From: Ferruginibacter sp. HRS2-29
GTDB taxonomy: Bacteria; Bacteroidota; Bacteroidia; Chitinophagales; Chitinophagaceae
DNA length: 64,000 nt
NCBI RefSeq assembly: GCF_024343615.1
Contig: NZ_RJUB01000158.1
Location: 1-64,000 of the forward strand
Direction of reading: 5' to 3'
The position numbers and the translations under genes were made by a program. Under the pieces are notes generated by a model. It did not search any database. It was not told the origin of the DNA and worked only from the letters and a program-made list of their open reading frames with translations. Positions 32,965-40,832 of the stretch are shown piece after piece; position 1 is the stretch's first letter; every line of letters begins with the position of its first letter.

Positions 32965-34599
32965 CTAGTAGCCCATTCCACCCATATCCGGTGCGCCATG
33001 GCTATGTGGTGCTTCTTCCTTTGGTTTGTCGGCGATCACACATTCGGTGGTCAGCAACATACCCGCGATGCTCGCTGCATTTTCCAATGCTACACGGCTC
33101 ACTTTGGTAGGATCGATTACCCCTGCTTTGAACAGGTTTTCGTATACTTCAGTCCTTGCATTGAAACCGAAATCTCCTTTACCTTCCTTGATCTTCTGGA
33201 TAACGATAGATCCATCGATACCGGCATTTGAAGTAAGGGTGCGAACCGGTTCTTCCAGTGCACGGCGAACGATTGCCATACCGGTTTGTTCGTCAGCGAT
33301 CTGGCCTTTTACTTTTGGCTCAAGCACTGCGATAGCACGGATGTACGCAACACCACCACCTGGTACGATACCTTCTTCAACAGCAGCACGTGTTGCATGC
33401 AATGCATCATCTACCCTGTCTTTCTTTTCTTTCATTTCCACTTCGGTAGCAGCACCTACATAAAGAACCGCAACACCACCAGCCAGTTTAGCCAGGCGTT
33501 CCTGCAGTTTTTCTTTATCGTAATCGGAAGTCGTATTTTCTACCTGGGATTTGATCTGGTTTACACGTGCAGTGATGTCTTTCTTCTGTCCTTTACCACC
33601 AACAACAGTTGTGTTGTCTTTGTCGATAGTTACAGAAGCTGCCTGTCCGAGGTAGGTCAGGTCTACGTTTTCAAGATTGTAACCTTGTTCTTCGCTTACC
33701 ACGATACCTGCAGTCAGGATCGCGATATCTGTCAGCATTTCTTTCCTGCGATCGCCGAAGCCCGGTGCTTTTACTGCCGCTACCTTGATGGTACCACGCA
33801 GTTTATTTACCACCAATGTTGCCAGTGCTTCACCTTCCAGGTCTTCTGAAATGATCAGCAAAGGACGGCCGGTTTTAGCTACCGCTTCCAGGATGTGCAG
33901 GATATCTTTCATTGCAGATATCTTCTTATCATAAATAAGAATGTATGGGTTCTGCAATTCAACGCTCATTTTTTCGCTGTTGGTAACGAAGTACGGGCTG
34001 ATATAACCACGATCGAACTGCATACCTTCTACTATATCAACAGTGGTATCGGTCCCTTTTGCTTCTTCTACAGTGATAACGCCTTCTTTACCTACTTTAG
34101 CAAACGCTTCAGCGATCAGTTTACCGATCGTTTCATCGTTGTTGGCAGAGATAGTAGCTACCTGCTGTATTTTTTTGCTGTCGTTGCCAACAGTCTGGCT
34201 TTGTTCTTTCAGGTTGGCCACGATCAGGCTTACCGCCTTGTCGATACCACGTTTCAGGTCCATCGGGTTTGCACCGGCTGCTACCATTTTCAGGCCCTCG
34301 CTGATGATCGCCTGAGCAAGAACGGTTGCTGTGGTGGTACCATCACCAGCGATATCCGCTGTTTTGGAAGCCACTTCTTTCACCATCTGTGCACCCATGT
34401 TTTCGATCGCATCTTCCAGTTCGATCTCTTTTGCAACAGTAACACCATCTTTAGTTACCTGCGGTGCGCCGAATTTCTTTTCGATTACCACGTTACGGCC
34501 TTTAGGGCCAAGAGTTACTTTTACCGCGTTGGCTAATGTGTCAACGCCCTTTTTCATTTTATTTCTCGCTTCGATATCGAAGTAGATCATTTTTGACAT
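32965..34599 (-). CDS. groL: chaperonin GroEL
   Basis: A 544-residue 60-kDa chaperonin, forming the double-ring ATP-driven folding chamber with GroES. Landmarks are the ATP-binding GPKGRNVVIEK and AGDGTTTATVLA, the apical-domain FDRGYISPYFVTN and EGIVPGGGVAYIRA. The C-terminus (KEEAPHSHGAPDMGGMGY) is His/Pro-containing with a short GGM tail. groES lies upstream on the same strand, the usual groESL order. Confidence 0.98.
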   Translation of the reverse strand: MSKMIYFDIEARNKMKKGVDTLANAVKVTLGPKGRNVVIEKKFGAPQVTKDGVTVAKEIELEDAIENMGAQMVKEVASKTADIAGDGTTTATVLAQAIISEGLKMVAAGANPMDLKRGIDKAVSLIVANLKEQSQTVGNDSKKIQQVATISANNDETIGKLIAEAFAKVGKEGVITVEEAKGTDTTVDIVEGMQFDRGYISPYFVTNSEKMSVELQNPYILIYDKKISAMKDILHILEAVAKTGRPLLIISEDLEGEALATLVVNKLRGTIKVAAVKAPGFGDRRKEMLTDIAILTAGIVVSEEQGYNLENVDLTYLGQAASVTIDKDNTTVVGGKGQKKDITARVNQIKSQVENTTSDYDKEKLQERLAKLAGGVAVLYVGAATEVEMKEKKDRVDDALHATRAAVEEGIVPGGGVAYIRAIAVLEPKVKGQIADEQTGMAIVRRALEEPVRTLTSNAGIDGSIVIQKIKEGKGDFGFNARTEVYENLFKAGVIDPTKVSRVALENAASIAGMLLTTECVIADKPKEEAPHSHGAPDMGGMGY

Positions 34600-34654
34600 T
34601 AGTAAAAATTTTAATTGTTGTGATTGATTTTTATTGGAGAGTTTTTCTCCGGAT

Positions 34655-34742
34655 GATGCTGAATGCCAGATGCCGGATATACTTGCTACCTGAAATACCT
34701 TCCATCCTCACGGACTACCGGTATCCGGCAACCAGCATCTGA
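34655..34742. repeat. inverted repeat between groES and groL
   Basis: GCCAGATGCCGGATA (34665-34679) and a near complement TATCCGGCAACCAGCATCTG (34722-34741). It sits inside the groESL operon, so it could tune the groES to groL read-through or mRNA stability. A relative of the same word is at 59680-59760. Confidence 0.65.
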
Positions 34743-34751
34743 GCTATCGCT

Positions 34752-35036
34752 TTAGACGATAGCCAGTATATCGCTTTCCCTCATGATGAGATAGTCTACC
34801 CCATCCACGTTCAGTTCGGTTCCTGCATATTTGCCATATAAAACTTTATCGCCTGCTTTTACAGTGGTTGGTTCTTCTGGTTTGCCCGGGCCTACCGCTA
34901 CCACTTCTCCACGCTGAGGTTTTTCTTTTGCTGTATCCGGAATGATGATCCCACCCGCAGATTTCTGTTCAGCCGCAGCTGGTTTAATAATTACCCTGTC
35001 ATGTAAAGGAGTAATTCCAGTTGACTTTTTAGCCAT
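34752..35036 (-). CDS. groES: co-chaperonin GroES
   Basis: A 94-residue 10-kDa lid of the GroEL chamber. Conserved features are PLHDRVIIKPA, the mobile loop EQKSAGGIIIPDTAKEKPQ (with I-I-I contacting GroEL) and GDKVLYGKYAGTEL. It is the first gene of groESL. The 5' region shared with divergent nusB has a minus-strand TACTTTCG that may be a -7 box. Confidence 0.98.
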   Translation of the reverse strand: MAKKSTGITPLHDRVIIKPAAAEQKSAGGIIIPDTAKEKPQRGEVVAVGPGKPEEPTTVKAGDKVLYGKYAGTELNVDGVDYLIMRESDILAIV

Positions 35037-35226
35037 AATTCTATGTTTTGATTAGTTTTAAAATGTAAAAGCCCCTTCGGGCAAGCGAAAGTAGCTAAAA
35101 ATTGTACCAAAGACGTTTAAATAAAAACTTGTCATATTACTACCCTTTTTGTCAGGGCTTTAAAAGACAATTTTTCATTTAACCCATATTTATACGAAGA
35201 AACTATGGGAACAAGTTTTTAAAACC

Positions 35227-35234
35227 TTAATTTT
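35227..35234 (+). promoter_or_regulatory. nusB -7 box
   Basis: TAATTTTG fits TAnnTTTG, 24 bp before the nusB ATG. The -33 element is unclear. Confidence 0.5.
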
Positions 35235-35258
35235 GCCCTCTCAAATAAAGTTCTTTAG

Positions 35259-36191
35259 ATGATAAGCAGAAGAAATATACGGGTTAAAGTGATGCAGACG
35301 CTTTATAGCATCGATAGTGTAAGCGGAGATACCAAACCGGGAGAACCTGTAGCCATCCTCACCAAAAAGATCGAACAAAGCCGCCAGTTATTCTCTTACC
35401 TGGTCTATTTTATTACCGAAGTGGCCCGCTACGCGGAAACCGACGCCATTAAAAAAGCCAGCAAACACCTTCCTACCGCCGAAGACCTGGCTATCAATAC
35501 CCGCCTTGCCGGCAACGAAATATTGTGGAAGATCCTGGATGACACTACGTTCAAATCAACCATAGCGGAATTGAAACTGCAACACATCATTGATACTAAC
35601 CTACTTAAAAAGATCTACCAGGAACTGGTAATTACCCCCGAATACCAGGAGTATGTGGAACTGGAAGCAAGGGACAAAAAAACTGAGAAGAAGATACTCG
35701 AACTGATATTCAACCAGCTGATGCTGCCGAACGAAAACTTCATCAGCCATGTGGAAGAACATTTCATCAACTGGGATGATGATGCGGAAATGATGCAGGC
35801 ATTGGTACTGAATTACCTGGGCAAACCGGGGGTTCAAAGTTTTCACGACATCCTGAGCAAGGAAAAATGGGATTTTGCCAGAAGCCTGCTGACAACTGTT
35901 CTGGATAAATCGGAGCAAACACTCGAGCTCATCAAGCCGAAGCTGAATAACTGGGATGCCGATCGTATCGCCGCACTGGATCTTATCCTTTTGCAGATGG
36001 GCGTTTGCGAATTCCTTTATTTTGAAACCATCCCTACAAAAGTTACGATCAACGAATATATCGACCTGGCGAAAGCCTACAGTACGCCTCAAAGCGGACA
36101 GTTTGTAAATGGCCTGCTGGATAATATCCATAAAGAACTGACGGCCGAAAACAAGATTGAAAAACGCAGTTTCAAAAACAGCACTTTATAA
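35259..36191 (+). CDS. nusB: transcription antitermination factor NusB, long form
   Basis: 310 residues, about twice the E. coli NusB length, as usual in Bacteroidota. The N-terminus RRNIRVKVMQTLYSIDS is NusB-like, and the real RNA-binding NusB domain is the C-terminal half (about 170-295; WDADRIAALDLILLQMGVCEF, VTINEYIDLAKAYSTPQSGQFVNGLLDNI). NusB with NusE binds boxA in rRNA leaders. It heads a cluster nusB-DUF1573-yajC-coaE. Confidence 0.94.
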   Translation: MISRRNIRVKVMQTLYSIDSVSGDTKPGEPVAILTKKIEQSRQLFSYLVYFITEVARYAETDAIKKASKHLPTAEDLAINTRLAGNEILWKILDDTTFKSTIAELKLQHIIDTNLLKKIYQELVITPEYQEYVELEARDKKTEKKILELIFNQLMLPNENFISHVEEHFINWDDDAEMMQALVLNYLGKPGVQSFHDILSKEKWDFARSLLTTVLDKSEQTLELIKPKLNNWDADRIAALDLILLQMGVCEFLYFETIPTKVTINEYIDLAKAYSTPQSGQFVNGLLDNIHKELTAENKIEKRSFKNSTL

Positions 36192-36208
36192 TTAAAAATA
36201 TCATTACC

Positions 36209-36661
36209 ATGTTGAAGGGTTTATTGATCGCCGGATCTTTTGCAGCATTGTTCAGCAGTTGCGATGTACGCAGAAAAGACGTACAAGCCACGATATCAAA
36301 AGAAGACAGTATAGCCAAAGCTCAGGCCATGGCCATTCCTACCACCGTACAGCTGATCGACAGTGCGTATAATTTTGGAAAAGTGACCGAAGGTGAAGTG
36401 GTAGAATTCAGCTATCGCTTTAAGAATACGGGCAACAAACCATTGATCGTTTCGTCGGCAACCGCCAGCTGCGGGTGCACCGTTCCGGAAAAACCTGAAC
36501 AACCGATACTCCCTGGCGAAACCGGCTTTATCAAAGTGAAATTCAACAGCGACCATAGGGTTGGTAATGCACATAAGACCATCACAGTCATTTCCAACGC
36601 ATCGCCTGCTTTTCCGGAATTGCAGCTGACGGGAGAAGTGCTGGCAAAGCCCAAGGACTAG
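36209..36661 (+). CDS. DUF1573 lipoprotein
   Basis: 150 residues. The N-terminus MLKGLLIAGSFAALFSSC is a lipoprotein signal. The DUF1573 domain (about 50-145) has the Ig-like signature DSAYNFGKVTEGEVVEFSY, then LIVSSATASCGCT with the family's C-G-C, and PGETGFIKVKF. DUF1573 proteins are abundant in Bacteroidota; their function is unknown. It begins 17 bp after nusB and is probably co-transcribed. Confidence 0.9.
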   Translation: MLKGLLIAGSFAALFSSCDVRRKDVQATISKEDSIAKAQAMAIPTTVQLIDSAYNFGKVTEGEVVEFSYRFKNTGNKPLIVSSATASCGCTVPEKPEQPILPGETGFIKVKFNSDHRVGNAHKTITVISNASPAFPELQLTGEVLAKPKD

Positions 36662-36682
36662 ATAATGGATAACACTTTTCAA

Positions 36683-36766
36683 CCTTGAACTTTGAACCTT
36701 GAACTTTGAACCTTGAACCTTGAACCTTGAACCTTGAACCTTGAACCTTGAACTTTGAACCTTGAA
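36683..36766. repeat. 12-unit CYTTGAA heptamer array
   Basis: Twelve uninterrupted 7-bp units CCTTGAA or CTTTGAA and a thirteenth degenerate unit, with no complementary arm. It fills the gap between the DUF1573 gene and yajC, ending 22 bp before the yajC ATG. Confidence 0.9.
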
Positions 36767-36788
36767 CTTTTAAATCAAAATAAGCGAT

Positions 36789-37118
36789 ATGCATTTACCT
36801 AGTATTTTTTTGCAAGCCGGTGCCGGCACGAGCGCCTGGACAACCCCGGTTATGCTCGGTGGTATGATCCTGGTTTTCTATTTTTTCATGATCCGCCCGC
36901 AGGCTAAAAAGGCGAAACAACAGAAACAATTCATCAACGACCTGCAGAAAGGCGATAAGATCGTAACGATCGCGGGTATCCATGGCAAGATCAATAAAAC
37001 CAACGACGATGGTACCATCGAAATGGAAACAAGCCCTGGCAGTTATATCAAAATTGAAAGAAGTGCTATCAGCATGGAGTGGACAGCGAATGTTAACAAG
37101 GTTCCTGCTTCAAAATAA
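36789..37118 (+). CDS. yajC: preprotein translocase subunit YajC
   Basis: 109 residues. One membrane helix (about 19-37) ends in YFFMIRPQAKKAKQQKQFINDLQKGDKIVTIAGIHG, the diagnostic YajC sequence. YajC associates with SecDF-YidC at the translocon. secDF is in this window but 4 kb away. Confidence 0.95.
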   Translation: MHLPSIFLQAGAGTSAWTTPVMLGGMILVFYFFMIRPQAKKAKQQKQFINDLQKGDKIVTIAGIHGKINKTNDDGTIEMETSPGSYIKIERSAISMEWTANVNKVPASK

Positions 37119-37136
37119 TTTGAGATTTATACGAAT

Positions 37137-37216
37137 GTATGATGTATGATGTAAGACGTATGATGTAAAGAACGTTCTGATTATCATACATCATACATTT
37201 TACATCATACATTTTT
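37137..37216. repeat. STATGAT heptamer inverted repeat touching coaE start
   Basis: Left arm GTATGAT, GTATGAT, GTAAGAC, GTATGAT (37137-37164) and right arm ATCATAC, ATCATAC, ATTTTAC, ATCATAC, ATTTTTT (37183-37217), which abuts the coaE ATG. There is no room for a promoter after it, so coaE must be reached from upstream. Confidence 0.85.
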
Positions 37217-37217
37217 T

Positions 37218-37832
37218 ATGTTGCGAATTGGAATAACCGGCGGTATCGGCAGCGGCAAAACAACCGTAGCAAAGATCTTCGAAGTGCTTGGTACGCCCGT
37301 TTATTATGCCGATGATGCCGCTAAAAATCTTCTGAATGAAAACGAGCCATTGAAACGGCTCATCATTCAGCATTTTGGCGAAACCACTTATAACAACGGG
37401 CAGCTCAACCGTGCCGTTCTCTCCTCCCTGGTTTTTAACGACCCTGAAAAATTAGCCTTACTCAATTCCCTCGTACATCCCGTTACCATTGCCGATGCGG
37501 ATAAATGGATGCGTGCGCAAACCGCTCCCTACACACTCAAAGAAGCTGCGCTTATATTTGAAACCGATGCCTGGAAACACCTTGATTATGTGATCGGCGT
37601 AAAATCCCCGCCGGAGCTGCGTTTAAAACGTACCATGCTTCGCGATGACAGCACTGCAGAAGCTGTTCAAAAACGCATGGACAAACAGATGAACGAGGAA
37701 GAAAAAATGGGGCGCTGTAATTTCATTATTGAAAATGACGACCATACCCTGCTCATTCCGCAGGTGGTATCTCTACACGAAAAATTATTGCTATTGGCAT
37801 CAGAGCCTGCTTCAAATCCTTTCAGGATTTGA
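37218..37832 (+). CDS. coaE: dephospho-CoA kinase
   Basis: A 204-residue kinase for the last step of coenzyme A synthesis. The P-loop is GITGGIGSGKTTVAKIF (residues 5-21). VYYADDAAKNLL, SLVHPVTIADADKWM and VIGVKSPPELRLKRTMLRD (lid/arginines) are the other conserved parts. A heptamer arm lies immediately upstream, and the gene is likely part of the nusB-yajC transcript. Confidence 0.95.
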   Translation: MLRIGITGGIGSGKTTVAKIFEVLGTPVYYADDAAKNLLNENEPLKRLIIQHFGETTYNNGQLNRAVLSSLVFNDPEKLALLNSLVHPVTIADADKWMRAQTAPYTLKEAALIFETDAWKHLDYVIGVKSPPELRLKRTMLRDDSTAEAVQKRMDKQMNEEEKMGRCNFIIENDDHTLLIPQVVSLHEKLLLLASEPASNPFRI

Positions 37833-37976
37833 TAAGTGAATGGTGAATAGTGAAACCTTCGAAGATCATTACTTTCTTAAACTTATATCATCAGAATGTA
37901 CTGGTGATATTAAAGACGTTGATTCAATTTATAAACTTCGAAGGTTTCACTATTCACTATTGACTATTCACTAAGT
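37833..37976. repeat. TTSACTA inverted repeat between convergent coaE and aminotransferase
   Basis: Left arm GTGAATGGTGAATAGTGAAA then CCTTCGAAG (37835-37863) and right arm CTTCGAAGGTTTCACTATTC... to CACTAAG (37936-37976). The TTCGAAGG boundary is present on both sides. The right arm contains the stop of the aminotransferase gene (37971-37973). Confidence 0.88.
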
Positions 37977-39164
37977 AAGAACTTCCAAAGCTTTTTTTAT
38001 CTTGCCAAATCCTGCATCTATTTTTTCAATACTATTCGCAAATGATATCCTTATACAATTCGGTTCACCAAATGCTCTGCCCGTAACGGTTGAAACATGT
38101 GCGGTGTTCAGTAAATACATACACAGGTCATCCGCATTTTCAATCAATTCACCGGCGGGTGTTTTTTTACCAAAATAAGCATGCACATCCGGGAAAACGT
38201 AGAATGCCCCGGGAGGTTCGTTGCAGACAACCCCGGGCATTTCTGCCAGTAATTCCATCACCCTCGCCCTGCGCTGTTTGAATTGCGCCACCATTTCATC
38301 GGTAGGCTTAAGGTCTCCGGTAAGTGCTGCTATTGCTGCACGCTGCGTGATAGCGGTAGCGCCACTGGTCATCTGCCCCTGTATCTTTTCGCTTGCTTTT
38401 GCCACCGCAACAGGTGCTGCTACATAACCAAGCCTCCAGCCGGTCATGGCAAAACCTTTGCTCAATCCATTGATGAGGATGACCCTGTCTTTTACGGATT
38501 CAAACTGGGCGATGCTTTCATGTTTGCCCTGGAAATTGATATGCTCATATATTTCATCACTCATGATGAAAACATCGGGATGTTTTTCAAAAACTTTCAC
38601 CAATCCTGCCAGTTCATCCCTGGTATACAATGCACCGGTAGGGTTGCAGGGTGAAGAAAACATGAAAAGCCTTGTCTTGTCGGTGATGGCTGCTTCAAGT
38701 TCTTCTGGTGTTATCTTGTACCCATTGTCGATACTGGTCTTTACCAGCTTCACTACCCCACCCGCCAGGCGTACTATCTCGCTATAGGTAACCCAGTAAG
38801 GAGTCGGGATCACTACTTCATCTCCCTGGTCTACGATGCTCAATACGGTATTGGCGATGCTTTGTTTTGCACCGGTGCTCACTACGATCTGCTCCGGCGT
38901 GTAGGCTAGGCCGTTATCCCGCATCAATTTGGTACAAACAGCTTCCCTGAGGTCGAGATAACCGGCTACCGGTGTGTAATGACTGTAATTGGCATCTATC
39001 GCCCGCTTCGCTGCTTCTTTAATATGATCCGGGGTGTCAAAATCTGGTTCTCCCAGGCTGAGGTCAGTAACATCAATCCCTTGTGCTCTAAGTTCGCGGC
39101 CAAGTTTGGCCATTTTTAAAGTTTCCGGCTCATTGAATTTTGTAAGAAGAGAAGAAAGCTGCAT
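37971..39164 (-). CDS. PLP-dependent aspartate-type aminotransferase
   Basis: 397 residues from ATG 39164 (MQLSSLLTKFNEPETLKM). An upstream frame start at 39218 lies inside a repeat and is rejected. Class I/II fold I aminotransferase: DLSLGEPDFDTPDHIKEAA, MFSSPCNPTGALY, IMSDEIYEHINF and the PLP lysine in LINGLSKGFAMTGWRLGY. It resembles the AspC Ib group of aspartate or aromatic/prephenate aminotransferases; exact substrate not resolved. Confidence 0.92.
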   Translation of the reverse strand: MQLSSLLTKFNEPETLKMAKLGRELRAQGIDVTDLSLGEPDFDTPDHIKEAAKRAIDANYSHYTPVAGYLDLREAVCTKLMRDNGLAYTPEQIVVSTGAKQSIANTVLSIVDQGDEVVIPTPYWVTYSEIVRLAGGVVKLVKTSIDNGYKITPEELEAAITDKTRLFMFSSPCNPTGALYTRDELAGLVKVFEKHPDVFIMSDEIYEHINFQGKHESIAQFESVKDRVILINGLSKGFAMTGWRLGYVAAPVAVAKASEKIQGQMTSGATAITQRAAIAALTGDLKPTDEMVAQFKQRRARVMELLAEMPGVVCNEPPGAFYVFPDVHAYFGKKTPAGELIENADDLCMYLLNTAHVSTVTGRAFGEPNCIRISFANSIEKIDAGFGKIKKALEVLT

Positions 39165-39205
39165 GGTGTGGTGGGAAGTTTTTTTAAGTGAGAAAATTTG
39201 TTCGG

Positions 39206-39355
39206 TGTCAATTGTCAATAGTCAATAGTCAAATCTTTGAATTCTTCTTTATTATCAATCTGTACAAAATCACAGTTAAAACTTCTGATAATATAAACTT
39301 TGAATTAAGAAAATGAACTTCATACTTTGACTATTGACTATTCACTATTGACTAT
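39206..39355. repeat. TTSACTA inverted repeat
   Basis: Left arm GTCAATTGTCAATAGTC, AATAGTCAAATCTTTGAA (39206-39241) and right arm TTTGACTATTGACTATTCAC, TATTGACTAT (39326-39355), with a loop of about 85 bp. It fills the gap between the serine hydrolase and the aminotransferase. Confidence 0.8.
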
Positions 39356-39377
39356 CTGCGAATTTAAGTCAATTCCT

Positions 39378-40706
39378 CTATTTATCATAAGTGAAAATGA
39401 AAGAACTCAGATCCGGCAGAAAATTTTTCTTTCTTTTCGCCTCACGGTTATAAAGTGCCTTGCCAAGATTTTTCAGGAAAGGATACCCTACCGTATTGTA
39501 ATCATATTTATCATCGTTGAGCACCCCATCGCTGTTGCAATAGATCGCTGCAGATACCATGAACTCTATCTTTTGCTCCGTATCGATGATATAGGCAACA
39601 TCTACCAGCTGCCCATATGCAGCGCCGGATTTATCGAACACCCGGATACTTTTCGGCAACGGATTTTTATCATTGCCATACATCAGCGCTTTGGCGTACC
39701 CATCGCTGAAACTGCTGTCGTAGTAGGGATACACGGATTCGCGGGGGAACTGCGACATATATTTTAATACAAACATCCTGTCTGCATCGGTGATATTGAA
39801 ACGCTGCTCCGCTTTTACGCTCTGCGGAAACACCAGCGACTGCAGGATCGTGTGAAGGTCATTGAGGGCAATCCTGTTTTTGCCCGCAAACACCATTGGC
39901 TTTTCAATCAGTTTTCCGTTGCTGTAATACGCGTTACCGATCCTTTCGTCGCGGGCAGCATATTTCTTTTTATTGAACAACATCGGCTGATCATACACTT
40001 TGCGGTAGCTGCTGTCGTAAAATGCCACCGGATTGGTATGCCTGTTTTCATCGTCCGATAAGAACACATCCAGCCTGTGCAGTATCTGGGCATCGCCATA
40101 TCCTTTTTTATGCAACGCATCATTGATGTATTCCTGCCCGGTAAATTCGTACAAACGGTTAAAAGCATCGTTGTCGCTTACCAGAAATATTTTCCTGATG
40201 TATTGCGCAATCGCGGGGCTGCCGCTTCTTGTATTGGGATCATTGTACACAGCAGTTTGCCCGCTGTAAGCGGCTTCCATCACCATCGGGAGGTTGCGGA
40301 TATCGATTCCTGTTCGGTTTTGTATGGCTGCCGATTTTTCCAATGCCAGCAACGCTACCGGAAACTTTACGGTAGAAGCCGGGTAAAAATAACGGGCATT
40401 GCCCTTGTTGAAATAATGATGGGTAAGCGTGGGCAGTCCGTTGCGGTCGCGGTCTATTTGTGTATAAATAATCTGAACATTCCATTCCTTCCTGTTAGTC
40501 AATATATTGTCGAATGCCCCGGGATATTCCCTGAATAGTTCTTCAAAAAAGGCATCTTCGCCGCTAACTGTTTGTTCCTGAACGGGATTTTGAATGACGG
40601 GCGCCACTGTCACAGGTGGCGCTTGCTGTACCTTTCTGGGCACTGTACATTGTGCCAGTATTGTTATTGCCAGAATTACAGCTACCGGGAACCTACGTTT
40701 TACCAT
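39378..40706 (-). CDS. class A beta-lactamase-like serine hydrolase lipoprotein
   Basis: 442 residues. The N-terminus ends LAITILAQC, a lipobox. A penicillin-binding fold is indicated by FYPASTVKFPVALLALEK (S-x-x-K), KIFLVSDNDAFNRLYEF (S-D-N) and RVFDKSGAAYGQLVD (K-S-G as the third motif). The order and spacing fit the class A beta-lactamase superfamily, but the large N-terminal extension (about 90 residues) and insertions between motifs differ from true beta-lactamases. A D-alanyl-D-alanine peptidase or esterase is equally possible. Confidence 0.85.
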   Translation of the reverse strand: MVKRRFPVAVILAITILAQCTVPRKVQQAPPVTVAPVIQNPVQEQTVSGEDAFFEELFREYPGAFDNILTNRKEWNVQIIYTQIDRDRNGLPTLTHHYFNKGNARYFYPASTVKFPVALLALEKSAAIQNRTGIDIRNLPMVMEAAYSGQTAVYNDPNTRSGSPAIAQYIRKIFLVSDNDAFNRLYEFTGQEYINDALHKKGYGDAQILHRLDVFLSDDENRHTNPVAFYDSSYRKVYDQPMLFNKKKYAARDERIGNAYYSNGKLIEKPMVFAGKNRIALNDLHTILQSLVFPQSVKAEQRFNITDADRMFVLKYMSQFPRESVYPYYDSSFSDGYAKALMYGNDKNPLPKSIRVFDKSGAAYGQLVDVAYIIDTEQKIEFMVSAAIYCNSDGVLNDDKYDYNTVGYPFLKNLGKALYNREAKRKKNFLPDLSSFIFTYDK

Positions 40707-40778
40707 GGTTTTAATTTATGTGCAAAATGACTAAAATTCTTAAATACGACAGCATCCAACTTCAATTGGTTTTTCCCC

Positions 40779-40786
40779 TATCTTTG
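40779..40786 (+). promoter_or_regulatory. secDF -7 box
   Basis: TATCTTTG, full consensus, 46 bp upstream of the secDF ATG. Confidence 0.6.
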
Positions 40787-40832
40787 CACACATTTAAAAA
40801 ATTTTAACAAGTAGAACACAAAAGTCATTAAC

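Noticed and set aside
33286..34536. Long plus-strand frames across groL
   Set aside because: Antisense to groL; composition is rich in Phe, Cys and Tyr as expected for the reverse of a conserved gene.
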